Below the pieces are notes generated by a model. That model worked only from the letters and a program-made list of their open reading frames with translations. It was not told where the DNA came from and did not search any database. Shown in pieces: positions 8,807 to 16,691 of a stretch of DNA of 34,809 nt. The stretch spans positions 1 through 34,809 of the forward strand of contig CASECI010000001.1 in assembly GCA_949286465.1 (NCBI GenBank). Direction: 5' to 3'. Made by a program: the position numbers and the translations under genes. Each line of letters begins with the position of its first letter. Positions within the stretch are counted from its first letter, which is position 1. Origin of the DNA: an uncultured Alphaproteobacteria bacterium. GTDB taxonomy: Bacteria; Pseudomonadota; Alphaproteobacteria; CAAHEQ01; UBA3637.

Positions 8807-11347
8807 TTATACTCCTTTTAAAGCTCTGTTGATAGTTTCTTGAACATTTAGAGAAAGGTTGTTAGATGTTTTTAAAATTCGCTCTAATTGTTCTATCATA
8901 TGAGCACGTCGTATCTCATTAAAATGATTAAGGCGTGTAAGGGGATGTAAAATTTGTTCTGCCATTTGGGGATTTAGTGCATTAAGAGCAATCACTTGAT
9001 CCGCTAAGAAGGTATATCCGGAACCATCCATCGCATGAAAAGCTCTTAAGTTGTGGGTGAATCCACCGATAACAGCTCGAACATTGTTGGGATTGGTGAT
9101 TTGAAATTGAGGATGTTGCATAAGTTTTCGAACGCGTTCTAAACTATTGGGAATGTCTGCCATAGCTTGCAAAGAAAACCACTTGTTTAGAACAAGGTGA
9201 TCATTCTGATAACGGTGATAGAAATTGTCTAGAGCCTCTTCGAAACCAGGAAGTTGATGTGTAACAAGAGCTGATAAAGAAGCCATTGTATCCGTCATGT
9301 TAGAGGATTTCTGATAGGCTTTCAGAATAAGAGGTGTTTCATTTATCAATGCTAAATAATTTAAAGAGGCATTTTTTAATGCTCTTTTTCCAGCTTCTGA
9401 AGGAGCCGGTGAAAAAGGAGTATTAAAATCAACTAAACTGTTATAAATTTCTTTTAATTCTTTAGCATAAGCATTTGCAAAAACTTGTCTAACTTGCTTT
9501 CTTGTATCTAATACAGCCTCTACATCAAAGATATCCATTTGATCTCCAATAAAAGAGGATGCAGGAAGTAATATTGCTCTTGCGACGAAAGCAGGATCTT
9601 TTTTAGATTGATTAAGATAAGACCCCAATGCTTTTATAAACTCATTACTCGGAAGAGTTTTCTTTTTATCAATCATAGAAAGAATTTCTTTAACAGCGTA
9701 ATTTTGGCCAATTTCATAACGATTAAAATCGTCCGTATCATATGTTATAAGATGAAGTCTTTCCTTATCAGTGTAATCAATATCAATACTAATTGGCGCG
9801 GTAAAAGAGCGATTAATAGATAGGACAGGATATTGAGTAATAGAATCGAAAGTGAATATTTGTTCTTTTTGATTGAGTATAATTGTTTGAGATAAAAGTT
9901 CTTTTCCATCTTCTCCAATTAAGGCTATATCCAAAGGAATAACAAAAGGTTGTTCTGTGTTCTTTGTTTTTTGAGATAATGTTAAAGTATACTTATGCGT
10001 ATTTTTATCATAATTTTGTTTAACTTTCACAGTAGGGCGACCAGCTGTTGAATACCAAAGCATAAATTGAGATAGGTCTGTTTCGTTAGCATCTTCCATG
10101 CACTTAACAAAATCATCAATTGTTACTGCTTGTCCATCATGTCTTTTGAAATATAAATCGCACCCCTTGTGAAAACCTTCATATCCGAGTATTTTTTCTT
10201 GCATTCGGATAAGCTCAGCTCCTTTGTCATAAACGGTTGTTGTATAGAAATTTTCAATGGTTGCAAATGAATCAGGGCGTACAGGGTGAGCTAGAGGACC
10301 ATCATCTTCAGGAAATTGATAATTTTTTAGAATCTCAACATCGTCAATTCGTTTAACTGTCCGGGAACGTTGGTCACTCGAAAATTCCTGATCTCTATAA
10401 ACAGTAAAACCTTCTTTTAAGGACAAGTTAAACCAGTCTCGAGCAGTAACACGGTCTCCACTCCAGTTGTGAAAATATTCATGAGCAACAACACCTTCAA
10501 TATTCTCATAGTTAGCATCAGTAGCTGTTTTTTCGTCAGCTAATAAAACTTGATCATTAAAAATATTCAGGCTTTTGTTTTCCATCGCTCCTGCGTTAAA
10601 ATCACTTACAGCAACAATGTTAAATAAATCTAAATCATATTCACGTCCGAATGTATCTTCATCCCATTTCATGGCTCTTTTTAAAGAGTCCATAGCATAA
10701 TAAAGTCGTTCTTTTTTTCCGGGTTCTGCATAAATTCGAAGTTGTACCTTTCGACCTGACATTGTTGTGAAAAAATCTTCAATAAAGTCTAATTTCCCTG
10801 CGACCAAAGCAAAAAGATAAGAGGGCTTTTTAAACGGATCTTTCCAAACAACAGTGTCGCCTTTATCTGAGATTAAGTTTCCATTGGACAATAAAATAGG
10901 ATATTTAGAACGATCTGCATGAATGGTGACAGTATAAGGAGCCATAACATCAGGATGATCTAAGTAATATGTAATTGCTCGAAATCCTTCAGGTTCGCAT
11001 TGCGTGCAAAGCAATCCTTTAGATAAATATAAACCACTTAGTCTTGTATTTGCTTTAGGATTAATTTCTGTTTCAATGTAAAGTGTAAAAGAATCCGGTA
11101 AGTCAGAAAGAATTAAATTATTTTCTGAAAGTTTATATTCATCAGGCGATAGTTTTTTTTCATCTAATTTTATGGAAATTAGTTTGAGATAAGCACCATT
11201 TAGGATTAAATTTTCTTTAGAACCTATTCGATGAATTTTCATTGTATTTTTAACAATTGTTTTGGTTTCATCTAATGTAAAATCTAGATGAATATCATCT
11301 ATTGAATAAGTTGGCTTTTTGTAATCTTTTCTGTATGTTATCTTCAT
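8807..11347 (-). CDS. pepN: Aminopeptidase N (M1 zinc metallopeptidase)
   Basis: PepN removes N-terminal residues from peptides in the cytoplasm and is a main housekeeping aminopeptidase. At 846 residues it is close to the E. coli enzyme in size. The exopeptidase motif GAMEN is at residues 253-257, the zinc motif HEYFH at 289-293 and the third zinc ligand is E312 in NLSLKEGFTVYRDQ; all required residues are present. No signal peptide is seen. The start ATG has only a weak ribosome binding site and follows the Sel1-repeat gene by 16 nt, so it may rely on read-through from that gene. The stop is one base from the next gene. Confidence 0.96.
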   Translation of the reverse strand: MKITYRKDYKKPTYSIDDIHLDFTLDETKTIVKNTMKIHRIGSKENLILNGAYLKLISIKLDEKKLSPDEYKLSENNLILSDLPDSFTLYIETEINPKANTRLSGLYLSKGLLCTQCEPEGFRAITYYLDHPDVMAPYTVTIHADRSKYPILLSNGNLISDKGDTVVWKDPFKKPSYLFALVAGKLDFIEDFFTTMSGRKVQLRIYAEPGKKERLYYAMDSLKRAMKWDEDTFGREYDLDLFNIVAVSDFNAGAMENKSLNIFNDQVLLADEKTATDANYENIEGVVAHEYFHNWSGDRVTARDWFNLSLKEGFTVYRDQEFSSDQRSRTVKRIDDVEILKNYQFPEDDGPLAHPVRPDSFATIENFYTTTVYDKGAELIRMQEKILGYEGFHKGCDLYFKRHDGQAVTIDDFVKCMEDANETDLSQFMLWYSTAGRPTVKVKQNYDKNTHKYTLTLSQKTKNTEQPFVIPLDIALIGEDGKELLSQTIILNQKEQIFTFDSITQYPVLSINRSFTAPISIDIDYTDKERLHLITYDTDDFNRYEIGQNYAVKEILSMIDKKKTLPSNEFIKALGSYLNQSKKDPAFVARAILLPASSFIGDQMDIFDVEAVLDTRKQVRQVFANAYAKELKEIYNSLVDFNTPFSPAPSEAGKRALKNASLNYLALINETPLILKAYQKSSNMTDTMASLSALVTHQLPGFEEALDNFYHRYQNDHLVLNKWFSLQAMADIPNSLERVRKLMQHPQFQITNPNNVRAVIGGFTHNLRAFHAMDGSGYTFLADQVIALNALNPQMAEQILHPLTRLNHFNEIRRAHMIEQLERILKTSNNLSLNVQETINRALKGV

Positions 11348-11363
11348 TTATTAATCCATTAAA

Positions 11364-12032
11364 TTAATTTTTGTTAGCTTTTTGAAGTTTGTCAATCCAG
11401 TATTGAGCACGTTCTTTGTTTTTAGGAATTCCTCCATCTCCGCCATAAATAGAAATAAGACTTTTCATTGCATTTATATGTCCTTGTTCTGCCGCTTTCT
11501 CGTAAAGGGAAACGGCAAGATAAGGTTCAGCTTTTCCACTATATCCCCGTTCTAACCAAACAGCTGAAGCATAAGTTGCTTCCCTGTCTCCTTGAGCGGC
11601 AGCAAGAAGAGCCCAATTTAACGCTTTTTGTTTATTTTCAATAACGCCTTCGCCCCTATCATAAAGCAAAGCAATCATATACTGACCATGCCTATAACCA
11701 AGATTTGCTGATTTTTCAAAATTAATAGCGGCACTTTTAGGATCTTTAGGCATTCCTTGGCCAACAAGTTGCATTGAGCCGAGTATAAAAAAGGCGGCAG
11801 CATCATTTTGTTGACTGGCGGCTTTTAAATGACGTCCTGCTTTTTCATAATCTTTTAGTTGATAAGCAGATAACCCAGCTTTTAAATGATCTATTGGTGT
11901 CATCATAGCATATTTAAAGATAGGGTAAGCAATAAAAGAGATAATAAGAATAATAAAAATAGTTAAAGAAATGTAAAATGCTTTTAATTTATGTGTAGCG
12001 GAACTTTTTGTTTGAGCTTTTTTCTTATCCAT
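11364..12032 (-). CDS. Membrane-anchored Sel1/TPR-repeat protein
   Basis: The 222-residue protein starts with a basic stretch (MDKKK) and one transmembrane helix at about 17-38, followed by helical Sel1-like repeats. The pattern A...FEKSANLGYRHGQYMIALLYDRGEGV and the following A..W.L.AA.QGD..A and YEKAAEQGHINAMKSL units are characteristic. Such proteins serve as scaffolds or adaptors, usually on the outer face of the inner membrane; no partner can be named here. The start is the ATG at 12032 because AAAGGAG lies 6 nt upstream; the in-frame codon 39 nt further upstream lacks this. It is the first gene of the leftward pepN-addA block and faces murL across a shared promoter region. Confidence 0.82.
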   Translation of the reverse strand: MDKKKAQTKSSATHKLKAFYISLTIFIILIISFIAYPIFKYAMMTPIDHLKAGLSAYQLKDYEKAGRHLKAASQQNDAAAFFILGSMQLVGQGMPKDPKSAAINFEKSANLGYRHGQYMIALLYDRGEGVIENKQKALNWALLAAAQGDREATYASAVWLERGYSGKAEPYLAVSLYEKAAEQGHINAMKSLISIYGGDGGIPKNKERAQYWIDKLQKANKN

Positions 12033-12055
12033 AGCACACTCCTTTATGAAAAAAC

Positions 12056-12100
12056 TTGCAACTTTCTTCATAATATAGGATATTTGAAAAAAATCATCAA
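12056..12100. promoter_or_regulatory. Interlocked divergent promoters for murL and the Sel1-pepN operon
   Basis: Rightward, TTGCAA (12056-12061) is followed after 17 nt by GATATT (12079-12084), serving murL. Leftward, TTGATG (complement of 12095-12100) is followed after 17 nt by TATATT (complement of 12072-12077), serving the Sel1/pepN operon. The two promoters overlap almost completely, so RNA polymerase could occupy only one at a time. They are assigned by sequence match only. Confidence 0.6.
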
Positions 12101-12119
12101 TAAAAAAGAGGCTTTATTT

Positions 12120-13409
12120 ATGCAATCTTTTCAATTTACTTCGTTTGACTTTAATCCTAAGACCGGAACTCTTTTATTGGATTATAAGTGTGGAAGTTAT
12201 ACTTTTCAGGAAAAAATTATTTTTCCTGGTTCTCCCTTTGATGAAACATTAGTATCTTCTTTGAAGCCTGTTTTTTTCTTAACACATATTGCTCTTGGGA
12301 TTAGTTATTATAAAGCATTCTGTTCTGAAAAAATAGAAATCTTCTCTGGCGAATTAACATTAGATGAGGCAAATTTCTTTAATCATTTTTATCTTTCTGG
12401 CTTAGGAGAATTTGCCATTCGGAATGATCTAAATTTGCAGGGAAAAATTAGTTTCCCTTATTCTCATGAGACGAGAGAAAAGAAATTAGATATAAATTTA
12501 AAAGATGAAGCTTTTGTTGCTGTTGGAGGAGGTAAAGATTCTTGTGTTACAATAGAAATGTTGAAATCTTTTAAGCCGACTTTGTTTTCTGTCGGAATTG
12601 CTCGTCCGATAGAGGATTGTATAAAGATTTCCTCTTTTAATTCTGTAATGGTAAGAAGGGAGATTTCTCCAACGTTATTAAAGTTAAATGAAACAGGAAA
12701 AGTTTACAATGGCCATGTCCCTATATCCGGAATGATAGCGTTTATAAGCTTTTGCTTAGCTTTATTACACCAGAAAAGATTTGTTGTATTAAGTAATGAG
12801 CGTTCTGCAAATGTTGGAAATATGAAACAAGGTATGTTAGATGTTAATCATCAATGGAGTAAATCTTTTGAATTTGAGGAATCTTTTTATAAATTAACCA
12901 AAAAGTTTTCTCCAGAATTTAGATATTTTTCTATATTAAGACCTTTGTCAGAGATACATATAGCAAAGTTATTTGCACAGAAATGTGAAAAATATCATTC
13001 AAGTTTTACGAGTTGTAATAAAGCTTTTAAACTTGATCTTCATAAACGCTTAAACAGATGGTGTGGATGTTGCGATAAGTGTCGATTTGTTTTTCTTATT
13101 TTAGCTCCATTTTTAAGCAGGCCTGAATTGATTCAAGTTTTTGGATCAAATCCTCTGAATGATGAAATGCAAGAAGTAGGCTACAAGGAATTACTCGGAT
13201 TATCGGGCCATAAACCATTTGAATGTGTTGGAGAAGTTGAAGAATGTCGATATGCTTGGTTTTTACTACAAAATAGACCGGATTGGAAAGACGATATTTT
13301 AATACAAAAAATAAAAGTAGAGCAACATGAAGGGAATCTTTTTATCCCCAGTTTACAACATATGATTCCAGAGGAGTTTCGAGATGCTTTTAAAAGATTT
13401 ATTGAATAA
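12120..13409 (+). CDS. murL: UDP-MurNAc-L-Ala-L-Glu epimerase MurL
   Basis: MurL, first described in Xanthomonas, uses ATP to invert the terminal L-Glu of UDP-MurNAc-L-Ala-L-Glu to D-Glu, giving the normal peptidoglycan precursor without a free D-glutamate pool. The 429-residue protein has the PP-loop-like VAVGGGKDSC at residues 133-142, the NGHVPISG and VVLSNERSAN segments (about 197-231), and a cysteine cluster CGCCDKC at 315-321, matching my recollection of that family. The decisive context is the next gene, a MurD paralogue whose start lies inside murL. I start at the ATG at 12120, preceded by AGAGG at a suitable distance; upstream in-frame codons would run into the Sel1 gene. Biochemistry is inferred from family and pairing. 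Confidence 0.88.
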   Translation: MQSFQFTSFDFNPKTGTLLLDYKCGSYTFQEKIIFPGSPFDETLVSSLKPVFFLTHIALGISYYKAFCSEKIEIFSGELTLDEANFFNHFYLSGLGEFAIRNDLNLQGKISFPYSHETREKKLDINLKDEAFVAVGGGKDSCVTIEMLKSFKPTLFSVGIARPIEDCIKISSFNSVMVRREISPTLLKLNETGKVYNGHVPISGMIAFISFCLALLHQKRFVVLSNERSANVGNMKQGMLDVNHQWSKSFEFEESFYKLTKKFSPEFRYFSILRPLSEIHIAKLFAQKCEKYHSSFTSCNKAFKLDLHKRLNRWCGCCDKCRFVFLILAPFLSRPELIQVFGSNPLNDEMQEVGYKELLGLSGHKPFECVGEVEECRYAWFLLQNRPDWKDDILIQKIKVEQHEGNLFIPSLQHMIPEEFRDAFKRFIE

Positions 13410-14577
13410 AAAAGTAGCTATTTGGGGAATGGGTAAGGAAGGACATTCTATAGCACACTTTTTAGACAAACATAATATTTCATATTCAACGATAGATAAA
13501 GAAAATGAATCAGATATTTTTTTGAATGAGGTTATTTTTAAAAGTCCCGGTGTTTCTCTTTACCATCCTTTGTTGAAAGAAGCAAAAGAGAAGGGGATAG
13601 TGATTACATCATCTACAAACTTTTATATGGAAAATAAATCCCCGCTAATAAAAAGTATTGCAGTTACGGGGACTAAAGGAAAAAGTACAACCTCAAGTTT
13701 AATGGCTCATGTACTAAGAAAAATGGGTTACAGAGTTGGATTTGGAGGAAATATAGGAGTTCCTTTACTAGATTTATGGGAAGAAAAAATAGATTTTTTA
13801 GTGGCTGAGTTATCAAGCTATCAATGTGCGGATTTAACAACAGGCTTTGATTTAACCATAGTTACAAATTTATATCCAGAACATATTGACTGGCATCAAA
13901 GTCATGAACAATATTTTAAAGATAAATTAAATATTTTAAAGGTTCGAAAAACCGGTCAAAAAGCTGTTATAAATTGTAAAAATGAAAAATTAATGCAATT
14001 AACAGATGGATTAAAAGATATTTATTATTTTAATAAGAATATATCAACTGTTAAAAGCCCTTTATTAGGTCACCATAATCAAGAAAATATAGATGCCATT
14101 AAAGTCGCTTTGAGAGTTTTAGATTTACCTTTAGATCATTTAGAGGATTACTTATCAGATTTTAAAGCTTTGCCACATCGATTAGAGGTATTTGATGTTA
14201 ATGGTATCACGTATGTAGATGATAGCATATCGACCACACCGGAAACATCTTTAGCCGCTTTACAAGTTTTTGAAGGAAAAAATAGATTCTTATTAGTAGG
14301 AGGCTATGATAGAAAACAAGATTATTCTAAACTTATTGATTATGCTCAACAACAAAATGTTAATTTAATTTGTTTGCCTGATACAGGTAAAGCGATACAT
14401 GAAAAAGTTCCTCAAAGTTTTCTGGCCTTAGATATGAAAGAGGCTATTGAGATTGTAAGGAAATATGTCAAAAAAGGAGATGTTGTTATTCTATCTCCTG
14501 GAGCTCCTAGTTATAATTGTTACAAGAATTTCGAAGAAAGAGGGAGAGACTTTAAAAAGAATATCTTGAAAGTATAA
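13384..14577 (+). CDS. murD2: UDP-MurNAc-L-Ala:L-Glu ligase MurD2
   Basis: This Mur ligase of 397 residues is shorter than standard MurD (about 440-450). It has a Rossmann-like N-terminal domain (VAIWGMGKEG), the ATP loop GTKGKST at 96-102, the EHIDWH stretch at 166-171 with likely carbamylated Lys at 181, the DDSISTTPETSLAAL hinge and the GGYDRKQDY segment. In the known MurL/MurD2 pathway this enzyme adds L-Glu, rather than D-Glu, to UDP-MurNAc-L-Ala, and MurL then epimerises it. Translation starts at the ATG at 13384, 26 nt inside murL, behind an AGGAG site embedded in murL codons. That predicts coupled expression. A plain MurD is the alternative if a canonical copy is missing elsewhere in the genome. 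Confidence 0.88.
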   Translation: MLLKDLLNKKVAIWGMGKEGHSIAHFLDKHNISYSTIDKENESDIFLNEVIFKSPGVSLYHPLLKEAKEKGIVITSSTNFYMENKSPLIKSIAVTGTKGKSTTSSLMAHVLRKMGYRVGFGGNIGVPLLDLWEEKIDFLVAELSSYQCADLTTGFDLTIVTNLYPEHIDWHQSHEQYFKDKLNILKVRKTGQKAVINCKNEKLMQLTDGLKDIYYFNKNISTVKSPLLGHHNQENIDAIKVALRVLDLPLDHLEDYLSDFKALPHRLEVFDVNGITYVDDSISTTPETSLAALQVFEGKNRFLLVGGYDRKQDYSKLIDYAQQQNVNLICLPDTGKAIHEKVPQSFLALDMKEAIEIVRKYVKKGDVVILSPGAPSYNCYKNFEERGRDFKKNILKV

Positions 14578-14582
14578 AGTTC

Positions 14583-14613
14583 TTGACAATAACGACCAAT
14601 TTTATCATATACT
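14583..14613 (+). promoter_or_regulatory. Promoter of the pilin-leader cysteine-rich gene
   Basis: Perfect TTGACA at 14583-14588 lies 19 nt before TATACT at 14608-14613, with the start codon at 14633. The spacer is 1-2 nt longer than ideal; ATATAC one base earlier is the alternative. Two more TTGACA promoters occur downstream before the next accessory genes. Confidence 0.55.
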
Positions 14614-14632
14614 AAAAAAATGAGGTGCAGAG

Positions 14633-16267
14633 ATGATTTTAGACAAGATTAGAGTTTTTACAAATAGCAGAAAACAGCAAAAAATCTATACAACCAAGCA
14701 ACATGGCCGTAGTATGCTAGAGATGTTAGCAGTATTGGCAATTATAGGTGTATTAAGCATAACAGCATTAGTAGGTTTTACCTATGCGATGAACAAGCAT
14801 CGAGCGAATGAGACGATATACGATGTGATGCTGCGCGGTACGAATGTTCCGATGATAGATGAGAACTATTATAGTAAGCCCTCAGGATATGAGTTTTTAT
14901 TTCCCGGTTTAGGACAGGATAGTGGGCGTCAAGGAGTATACTATCCCATGTCGACGAAGAAGGATAGCGGTAGTTCATATTATGTAGAGGCGACTGGGGT
15001 CAGTTATCGCGTATGTGAACTCATCTTAAAGATGGAGCCGACGGACATAGACCAGATAGTAGTGAATAATTCCGTTTATCAAGGGGACAGTGATATATGC
15101 GGAAGCACAGATGGTTTAGCGATGCGGTTCTGTTTTGGCAGTGATGGGACGATATGTAATGGGACAGGTACCGGTGGCGGGACTAGTTCAGGTAGTGGTA
15201 CAGGTTCAGGATCTGGAAGTGGTTCTGCAGGAACAGATTTATGTGAAAATGTGACTTGTATGGGATGTCAAAAGTGTGATCCATCGGATGGGATTTGTAA
15301 AGATGATGACGGGAAATGTCTTTATGGTCAGATATGTTTAGATGGGATATGTACTTGTTCAGATAATACTCAATGTCCTGAAGGTGAAATTTGCCAAGAT
15401 GGTTCCTGTGTAAAACCAGAGTGTATTACGGATGATGATTGTGATTATCCTAAGATATGTGTTGACAATCAGTGTGTTTGTCCAAATGTGGGAGCTCCGA
15501 CTGAATGTCAAGAGATAGTTTATACGGCTCAGTCAGATTGTCCTATGCTGCAAAATAAAGAAAATGGTACTCAATGCACGACAGACGCTGGTTACTCAGG
15601 TAAATGTTATGATGGCGTATGTATTGATATTCGTTGTCCAGATCCAGAATATCCACAGTGGACACAATATTTAGGAAATGAATCAAGTGGATTGTGTTGT
15701 AAATGGTTTGAAACAGCGGCCACAAACAATTCTCAATATCAAAGTAGGGGGTGCTGTACTGATGGTAGAGAAGCTAAGTTAATAGATAGTGTGAATTATG
15801 GTCGATTGTCTGTTTGTTGCAACCCAGAAGAGGAAGCTTTTTACTCGGATGTTGCATCTTATAATTCTTTAAGGCTAGGCTGTTGTCCAGCAGGTATGGT
15901 CGTTATTCATAATGGAGGAAAGTCAAAATGTTGCATGCCAGGGTCAACGTATGACACTTGTTGTCAACCAGATGCTCCTCAATATACACTCTCTCCAGAT
16001 GATACAAAGACAGCTTTCTGTTGCCAGCCTGGACAAACAGCCGCTAATTCGCTACTGTCAGGAGTTGTCGAAAAAGGATGTTGCCCTGATGGAAGAGAAG
16101 CTGTCGTTGCTCCAAATGGCTATGTTGGAAAGTATGGTGTATCTTTTTGTTGTCCAATAGGATATAAAGGGTATCACAATACGAGTAACTCTGGTTGTTG
16201 TCCTCCGGACAGAAATTATAGAGTTGAAACAGATGGAAGCAATTGGTCACGTTCTTACTGTGATTAA
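14633..16267 (+). CDS. Type IV prepilin-leader protein with large cysteine-rich repeat domain
   Basis: The 544-residue protein has a 25-residue basic leader ending in Gly, then R-S-M-L-E and a hydrophobic helix (about 26-50). Gly at -1 and Glu at +5 (E30) fit a prepilin peptidase site, but +1 is Arg instead of the usual Phe/Met/Leu. After a pilin-like globular part to about residue 178 comes a Gly/Ser/Thr linker (about 178-201), then EGF/granulin-like cysteine-rich sequence: first C-x-pattern repeats (GICKDDDGKC, GEICQDGSC, KICVDNQC), then a block with ten vicinal CC pairs including two copies of GCC(T/P)DGREA. It is probably exported and disulphide-bonded, a minor pilin or surface adhesin. 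No pilus assembly genes lie nearby. Codon use changes between modules. Function is unknown. Confidence 0.85.
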   Translation: MILDKIRVFTNSRKQQKIYTTKQHGRSMLEMLAVLAIIGVLSITALVGFTYAMNKHRANETIYDVMLRGTNVPMIDENYYSKPSGYEFLFPGLGQDSGRQGVYYPMSTKKDSGSSYYVEATGVSYRVCELILKMEPTDIDQIVVNNSVYQGDSDICGSTDGLAMRFCFGSDGTICNGTGTGGGTSSGSGTGSGSGSGSAGTDLCENVTCMGCQKCDPSDGICKDDDGKCLYGQICLDGICTCSDNTQCPEGEICQDGSCVKPECITDDDCDYPKICVDNQCVCPNVGAPTECQEIVYTAQSDCPMLQNKENGTQCTTDAGYSGKCYDGVCIDIRCPDPEYPQWTQYLGNESSGLCCKWFETAATNNSQYQSRGCCTDGREAKLIDSVNYGRLSVCCNPEEEAFYSDVASYNSLRLGCCPAGMVVIHNGGKSKCCMPGSTYDTCCQPDAPQYTLSPDDTKTAFCCQPGQTAANSLLSGVVEKGCCPDGREAVVAPNGYVGKYGVSFCCPIGYKGYHNTSNSGCCPPDRNYRVETDGSNWSRSYCD

Positions 16268-16278
16268 AACCAAAAAAC

Positions 16279-16307
16279 TTGACAAAATAGTGAATATTTG
16301 ATATCTT
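16279..16307 (+). promoter_or_regulatory. Promoter of the small-protein/ankyrin operon
   Basis: TTGACA (16279-16284) and TATCTT (16302-16307) are separated by exactly 17 nt, and the first gene of the unit starts 22 nt after the -10 box, behind AAAGG. The promoter begins 12 nt after the preceding stop codon, so this unit is transcribed separately. Confidence 0.65.
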
Positions 16308-16328
16308 TATAAAAGAAAGGATATCATC

Positions 16329-16511
16329 ATGGTTCAGAGAAAAGAAAAGTTGCCTGTTTTACAGGCGATTGCAAAGGTGTGTTTCGATAATCCATTAGAA
16401 ACGGCTCTTGTTCTCTTAAGTATTTATATGGCTTTTAATATGAATACCTGTGCAGGGAAAGAGCAGAAAAAGCTGGCGTTTATAGAGCATTCTTTACACC
16501 AAGGCAGATAA
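16329..16511 (+). CDS. Small single-pass membrane protein, unknown
   Basis: A 60-residue protein with a basic N-terminus, a hydrophobic segment at about residues 24-40 (ETALVLLSIYMAFNMNTC) and a charged C-terminal tail. I do not recognise the family. It has a well-placed AAAGG ribosome binding site 8 nt before ATG and its own promoter, and its stop overlaps the next ATG as TAATG, which supports a real, coupled gene. With the next two genes it forms a unit encoding a membrane protein, a lipoprotein and an ankyrin protein. Confidence 0.65.
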   Translation: MVQRKEKLPVLQAIAKVCFDNPLETALVLLSIYMAFNMNTCAGKEQKKLAFIEHSLHQGR

Positions 16512-16687
16512 TGAATAAAAGTTTTCATATGTATGGTATAAGAATATGGAATGGGTGTAGTTTATTAATCATATCTATGCTTATATCTATTATATCTTCT
16601 TGTAATACTTTAGCTAAAGAAGAGCATCCGCAGAAAAAAACCAATCGATTACATAACCCATCATATCTTCAAAAGGAAAGGGAATAA
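16511..16687 (+). CDS. Small putative lipoprotein, unknown
   Basis: A 58-residue product whose ATG overlaps the previous stop (TAATG) and whose stop lies 4 nt before the ankyrin gene. The N-terminal region is long and mildly basic, then comes a hydrophobic run (LLIISMLISIISS) ending in ISSC with Cys at residue 31, a plausible lipobox. The mature part (about 28 residues, CNTLAKEEHPQKK...) is short, basic and polar. AAGG precedes the start. No homologue is recognised. A non-lipidated single-pass protein is the alternative. Confidence 0.6.
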   Translation: MNKSFHMYGIRIWNGCSLLIISMLISIISSCNTLAKEEHPQKKTNRLHNPSYLQKERE

Positions 16688-16691
16688 TAAA

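Noticed and set aside
15238-16267. Eukaryotic contamination suggested by EGF/granulin-like repeats
   Set aside because: The repeats are in frame with a bacterial prepilin leader, follow a bacterial promoter, and are flanked by ordinary bacterial genes.
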